Assembly (NCBI RefSeq): GCF_005519465.1
Contig: NZ_CP027858.1
Location: 992,001 to 1,056,000 of the forward strand
DNA length: 64,000 nucleotides
From: Streptomyces clavuligerus
GTDB lineage: Bacteria; Actinomycetota; Actinomycetes; Streptomycetales; Streptomycetaceae
Direction: 5' to 3'
Shown here: positions 60,377-64,000 of the stretch, piece after piece
Numbering within the stretch: the first letter of the stretch is position 1
Layout: the number at the start of each line of letters is the position of its first letter
The notes under the pieces: generated by a model
Databases searched by the model: none
Seen by the model: only the letters and a program-made list of their open reading frames with translations
Told to the model about the DNA's origin: nothing
Made by a program: the position numbers and the translations under genes

Positions 60377-61090
60377 TTACGCGAGCCCCGCCACCAGGTC
60401 GGTGAGGGACTTGCGGCGGCCGGTGTAGAAGGGGACCTCCTCGCGGACGTGCATCCGCGCCTCGGAGGCGCGCAGATGGCGCATCAGGTCCACGATGCGG
60501 TAGAGGTCGTTCGCCTCGAACGCGAGAATCCACTCGTAGTCGCCGAGCGAGAACGAGGCCACCGTGTTGGCGCGGACATCGGGGTAGCCGCGGGCCATCT
60601 TGCCGTGGTCGGCGAGCATCCGGCGGCGGTCCTCGTCGGGCAGCAGATACCAGTCGTACGAGCGGACGAACGGGTAGACGCTGACGTAGTCGCGCGGGGT
60701 CTCGTCGGCGAGGAACGCCGGGATGTGCGACTTGTTGAACTCGGCGGGGCGGTGCAGCGCCATGTTCGACCAGACCGGTTCGAGGGCACGGCCGAGGCGG
60801 GTGCGGCGGAAGAGGTTGTACGCCTCCTGGAGCTCGTCCGCGGTCTCGGCGTGCCACCAGATCATGACATCGGCGTCGGCACGCAGCCCGGAGAGGTCGT
60901 AGGTGCCGCGCACCTTGACGTCCTCGGCGGCCAGCCGCTCGAAGAGGGTGTCGACCTCCTCGGCCCAGCCGGAGCGGTCCTCGGGCAGTACATCGCGCAG
61001 CTTGAAGACGGACCACAGCGTGTACCGGATGACCTCGTTGAGGTCCTTGGCCTTCTTGCCTGCGTTCGGGATCTTTTCGGGCGCACTCAT
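60377..61090 (-). CDS. hemQ: Coproheme decarboxylase HemQ (chlorite-dismutase family)
   Basis: 237 aa. Final step of the coproporphyrin-dependent heme pathway: oxidative removal of two propionate carboxyls from coproheme. Typical sequence: [110 protein letters not shown]. It follows hemY with a 4-bp gap on the same strand, so the two form an operon. Confidence 0.96.
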   Translation of the reverse strand: MSAPEKIPNAGKKAKDLNEVIRYTLWSVFKLRDVLPEDRSGWAEEVDTLFERLAAEDVKVRGTYDLSGLRADADVMIWWHAETADELQEAYNLFRRTRLGRALEPVWSNMALHRPAEFNKSHIPAFLADETPRDYVSVYPFVRSYDWYLLPDEDRRRMLADHGKMARGYPDVRANTVASFSLGDYEWILAFEANDLYRIVDLMRHLRASEARMHVREEVPFYTGRRKSLTDLVAGLA

Positions 61091-61094
61091 GTGC

Positions 61095-62609
61095 CTATTG
61101 TCCCGCGCCGTGATCAGTGCCCCGCGCCAGGGTCGGCGTGGCGAGAATCTCCTCCGCCGCGCGCCGTCCGTCGGCGACGCAGGCGGGGATGCCGACGCCG
61201 TCGTAGGCGGCTCCGCAGACGGTGAGCCCGGGGAGTTTCGCGACCTCGGCGCGGACCCGGGCGACACGGGCGCGGTGGCCCACGGGGTACTGGGGCAGCC
61301 CGCCGATCCAGCGGGTGACCTCGGTGGCGAGGGGCCGGGCGGCGAGGCCGGTGGCGGCGCCGAGGTCGGTGAGGGCGGCCCGGACGAGGTCGGCGTCGTC
61401 CCGTTCGAGCTGTTCCTCCTCGCCGTAGCGGCCGATGGAGGCGCGCAGCAGGACGAGGTCGGGCGCGCCCTTGTCCACCCAGGACCACTTGCGGCTGGAG
61501 AAGGTGGACGCCTTGATCGTGCGGCCGTCGACCGGGGGGACGAGGAAGCCGCTGCCCTCGGGGAGCCCGGTGGTGTCGGAGCGGCGGAAGGCCAGGGTGA
61601 CGAGGGCCATGGAGGCGTACTCGATCCGGCCGATCTCGGCGGACGCGACGGGCGACTCGGCGGCGAGGAGTTCGGCGGTGGTCCAGGCGGGGGCGGCGAG
61701 GACGACGCCGTCGGCTTCGAGGACGCCGTGCTCGGTGCGGACCCGCCAGCCGCCGGGGACGCGGGCGAGCCCGAGGGCGCGGGTGCTGGTGAGGAGGGTG
61801 CCGCCGTGGGCGCGCACGGCGGCGGCGACGGCCAGGGGCAGGGTGCCGACACCGCCGTCGATGCCGAGGAAGACGGGGCCGTCGGCCTGGCGGGCGGCCG
61901 TCTCCCGGCGGACCGCGTCGACGGCATCGAGGAGATGGCCGTGGCCGCGGGCGGCGGCGAAGAGCTGGGGCACGGCGGCGGCGAGCGAGATCCGGTACGC
62001 GTCGCCCGCGTAGACCCCGCCGAGCAGGGGTTCGACGAGCCGGTCGACGACCTCGCGGCCGAGGCGTTCGGCCACATACGTGCCGACCGCGACATCGTCG
62101 CCGACGGCGGCGGGCGGCAGGTCGCGCTCGCGGCCGATGCGCTCGACGCCCTCGGGACTGAGCAGCCCGGCGAGGGAGTCGGGGGTGGCGGGGACCCCCA
62201 TGACATGGCCCTGGGGCATGGGGCGCAGGGCGCCGCGGGTCCAGATGGAGGCGGTGGCGGTGGCGGGCGGCCGGAGCCGGTCGCCGAGCCCGGCGGCGCG
62301 GGCGAGGTCGATGCCCTCGGGGCGGCGGGCGAGCATGGACTCGGCGCCCAGGTCGACGGGGACCCCGGCGATCTCGCCGGTGTGCAGTTTGCCGCCGACG
62401 CGCTCGGACGCCTCGACGAGGGTGACCCGGACCCCGGCGGTCACCAGCCGGTGGGCGGCGGCGAGGCCGGAGATCCCGCCCCCGACGACCACCACATGCG
62501 CGGGCGGCGCGCCGCCCGGGGCCCCGCCGGTCCCGCTGCCCGTACGGCCGGTGGCCCCGGGGTCGCCGGTGTCCGCCGCTGTGCTCTCCGCGTGCTGGGA
62601 AGACTGCAT
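61095..62609 (-). CDS. hemY: Coproporphyrinogen III/protoporphyrinogen oxidase
   Basis: 504 aa FAD enzyme. Dinucleotide-binding [38 protein letters not shown] at residues 38-75, then [17 protein letters not shown], the family loop [27 protein letters not shown] and the C-terminal [28 protein letters not shown]. In Actinobacteria this enzyme oxidises coproporphyrinogen III to coproporphyrin III ahead of HemQ (also called CgoX). A variable Gly/Thr-rich stretch occupies the first 37 residues. ATG 62609. Forms an operon with hemQ. Confidence 0.94.
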   Translation of the reverse strand: MQSSQHAESTAADTGDPGATGRTGSGTGGAPGGAPPAHVVVVGGGISGLAAAHRLVTAGVRVTLVEASERVGGKLHTGEIAGVPVDLGAESMLARRPEGIDLARAAGLGDRLRPPATATASIWTRGALRPMPQGHVMGVPATPDSLAGLLSPEGVERIGRERDLPPAAVGDDVAVGTYVAERLGREVVDRLVEPLLGGVYAGDAYRISLAAAVPQLFAAARGHGHLLDAVDAVRRETAARQADGPVFLGIDGGVGTLPLAVAAAVRAHGGTLLTSTRALGLARVPGGWRVRTEHGVLEADGVVLAAPAWTTAELLAAESPVASAEIGRIEYASMALVTLAFRRSDTTGLPEGSGFLVPPVDGRTIKASTFSSRKWSWVDKGAPDLVLLRASIGRYGEEEQLERDDADLVRAALTDLGAATGLAARPLATEVTRWIGGLPQYPVGHRARVARVRAEVAKLPGLTVCGAAYDGVGIPACVADGRRAAEEILATPTLARGTDHGAGQ

Positions 62610-62741
62610 GCCCCCACTCTCTCAAACCCCGTTCCGTGTCCCGACCGTGACCTCTTCGCCACCGGCGGGGGCGAACGCGCGGGCCGCCCGCTCCGTCGAG
62701 GGTGCGGATGGAAACGGAACGAGAAGGAACTGGGGGCCGAT

Positions 62742-63698
62742 ATGGACGCACGACGCGGTGCCGCCGCGCTGACGCTGGTCGTCGCGATGGCGGTGACGGG
62801 GTGTGCCGGCGGGTCGGAGAAGCAGGTGGACGGGGCGGACCCGGGTGTCGCGCGGAGCGAGGGGAGCCGGGCGGCCGTCGAGGCGCAGCGGGCCGCCCCG
62901 GAGGCGGAGGGCGCGGCGGACACCGAGGACACAGCGTCGGAGGCGGCGGACGAGGCGGCCCCGGCCCAGGGGGAGCACATCGTCCGCACCGCCGAGCTGG
63001 AGATCCGGGTCCCGAGCGTGCCCCGCGCGCTGAAGGCGGCCCGGGCCGCGGCCGAGGAGGCCGGGGGCGATGTCTCCGAGGAGTCCACCACCGGCGAGGA
63101 GGAGCCCGGCGGGATGTACTCCTCGCTGGTGCTGCGGGTGCCCGAGGACCGGTACGACGCGGTGCTCACGCGGCTCGCCGGGGCCGGGAAGCTGCTCAAC
63201 CGTTCGGCGCGGGCCGAGGACGTCACCGAGGAGGTCGTGGACGTCCGCAGCCGCCTCGCGACCCAGCGGGCCAGCGTGGAGCGGGTACGGAAGCTGATGG
63301 ACCGGGCCGGGAAGCTGACCGACGTGGTGGCGCTGGAGGAGCAGCTCGGCAAGCGGCAGGCGGATCTGGAGGCGCTGCTCGCGAAGGAGAAGTCGCTGAA
63401 GGACCGCACCACGCTGGCGACGATCACCCTCTCGCTCCAGGAGGAGGCGGAGAAGGACGGGACAGGGGACGGGGACGGGCCGGGCTTCCTGGACGCCCTC
63501 GGCGGCGGCTGGGACGCGCTGGTCACGTCGTCGCGCTGGACGGGGGCGGGGATCGGCGCGGCGCTCCCGTTCGCGGCGGTGCTGGGGGCGGCCTTCGCGG
63601 TGTGGCGGTGGGCGCTGCGGCCCGTGCTGCGCTCCCGGGCCCGGCGGGCGGCGGACGCTGTGTCCGCCGGGGAACGGCGCGGCTCCGCCCCGGAGTGA
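62742..63698 (+). CDS. DUF4349 lipoprotein
   Basis: 318 aa. Signal peptide with lipobox AVTGC (Cys about residue 21), an Ala/Glu-rich linker to about residue 75, then DUF4349: IVRTAELEIRVPSVPRALKAARAAAEEAGGDVSEEST, LVLRVPEDRYDAVLTRLAGAGKLLNRSARAEDVTEEVVDVRSRLATQRASVERVRKLMDRA and a coiled-coil region. One membrane helix lies near the C-terminus (GAGIGAALPFAAVLGAAFAVWRWAL) with a basic cytoplasmic end. Anchored at both ends of the outer face; function unknown. Divergent from hemY. Confidence 0.92.
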   Translation: MDARRGAAALTLVVAMAVTGCAGGSEKQVDGADPGVARSEGSRAAVEAQRAAPEAEGAADTEDTASEAADEAAPAQGEHIVRTAELEIRVPSVPRALKAARAAAEEAGGDVSEESTTGEEEPGGMYSSLVLRVPEDRYDAVLTRLAGAGKLLNRSARAEDVTEEVVDVRSRLATQRASVERVRKLMDRAGKLTDVVALEEQLGKRQADLEALLAKEKSLKDRTTLATITLSLQEEAEKDGTGDGDGPGFLDALGGGWDALVTSSRWTGAGIGAALPFAAVLGAAFAVWRWALRPVLRSRARRAADAVSAGERRGSAPE

Positions 63699-63750
63699 TC
63701 ACGGCCACTCGGCGCCCCGGGCCCGGCGCCCCGCCCGTACGGTGGGCCCC

Positions 63751-64000
63751 ATGACAGCGGAGCGACTGGTGGTCATCGGGGGCGACGCGGCGGGCATGTC
63801 CGCCGCGTCGCAGGCACGCAGGCTCAAGGGCCCCGGGGAGCTGGAGATCGTGGCCTTCGAACGCGGTCACTTCAGCTCGTTCTCGGCGTGCGGGATTCCG
63901 TACTGGGTGGGCGGGCAGGTGGCCGAACGGGACGAGCTGATCGCCCGTACCCCCGCCGAGCACCGCGCGCGGGACATCGATCTGCGGATGCGCACCGAGG
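63751..64000 (+). CDS. FAD-dependent oxidoreductase, 3' end outside the window
   Basis: The first 83 codons of a pyridine nucleotide-disulfide oxidoreductase. FAD fold RLVVIGGDAAGMSAASQARRL, then FERGHFSSFSACGIPYWVGGQV. The S-F-S-x-C-G-x-P-Y motif with a single redox Cys is that of CoA-disulfide reductase/NADH oxidase-like enzymes (here SFSACGIPY). ATG 63751; no strong Shine-Dalgarno. 52 bp after the DUF4349 gene, same strand. It runs off the right edge. Confidence 0.85.
   Translation, partial: MTAERLVVIGGDAAGMSAASQARRLKGPGELEIVAFERGHFSSFSACGIPYWVGGQVAERDELIARTPAEHRARDIDLRMRTE

Overview
The window is high-GC actinobacterial DNA and fits Streptomyces best. Third codon positions are almost all G or C. 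There are many GTG starts and many -10 hexamers placed directly before start codons. Several lineage markers are present: the conserved sulfur operon with its short leader peptide, the SAV2148-type HEPN protein, HemQ, and DUF692/TIGR04222, DUF1707-FHA and DUF4349 proteins. I see no rRNA or tRNA gene, CRISPR array, prophage or insertion sequence. This reads as chromosomal core and near-core DNA. No species is claimed.

Layout: (1) 0-2 kb, a cobalamin riboswitch with cbtB-cbtA (cobalt uptake) and a divergent degenerate histidine phosphatase. (2) 2-10 kb, a VOC protein, an AraC-type regulator, a BrkB-type membrane protein diverging from an AidB-like flavoprotein, a 7-copy tandem array of about 85 bp, a GAF regulator and an acetyltransferase. 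(3) 10-20 kb, the assimilatory sulfur operon: Cys-ending leader peptide, sulfite reductase, small zinc-ribbon protein, cysH, cysC, cysD, cysN, a sulfonate-type ABC transporter and a sirohydrochlorin chelatase. (4) 20-26 kb, small proteins, a macrolide-type glycosyltransferase with an operator-like palindrome, and a sugar ABC importer. (5) 26-30 kb, a phosphotransferase, a second repeat-rich spacer, a DnaQ-like exonuclease and a HEPN protein. (6) 30-42 kb, glycogen/trehalose metabolism (glgX, treY, treZ) with an FHA protein, an acetyltransferase, an MFS transporter and a GH1 glucosidase between. (7) 42-50 kb, an M24 peptidase, a conserved hypothetical, a P-loop kinase, murC-msrB, a small stress-protein-like gene, a RibD-like reductase and zapE. 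(8) 50-54 kb, OsmC, Ohr and OhrR, then a polysaccharide deacetylase, an AIM24 protein and a PTH2-type hydrolase. (9) 54-64 kb, a DUF692/MNIO enzyme coupled to a membrane protein with a Gly/Cys tail, a phytoene-desaturase-like oxidase, a frameshifted secreted peptidase, hemY-hemQ, a DUF4349 lipoprotein and a truncated flavoprotein at the right edge.

The genes link in a few ways. The sulfur region holds sulfate activation and reduction, the sulfite reductase, an enzyme for its siroheme cofactor, and import of organosulfur compounds. GlgX, TreY and TreZ connect glycogen to trehalose. OsmC, Ohr, OhrR and MsrB deal with peroxide or methionine oxidation. HemY and HemQ are the last two steps of coproporphyrin-dependent heme synthesis. 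The best candidate for an undescribed system is the DUF692/MNIO gene with its coupled TIGR04222-type partner (54263-56610). That partner ends in a Gly-rich tail with a terminal Cys cluster.
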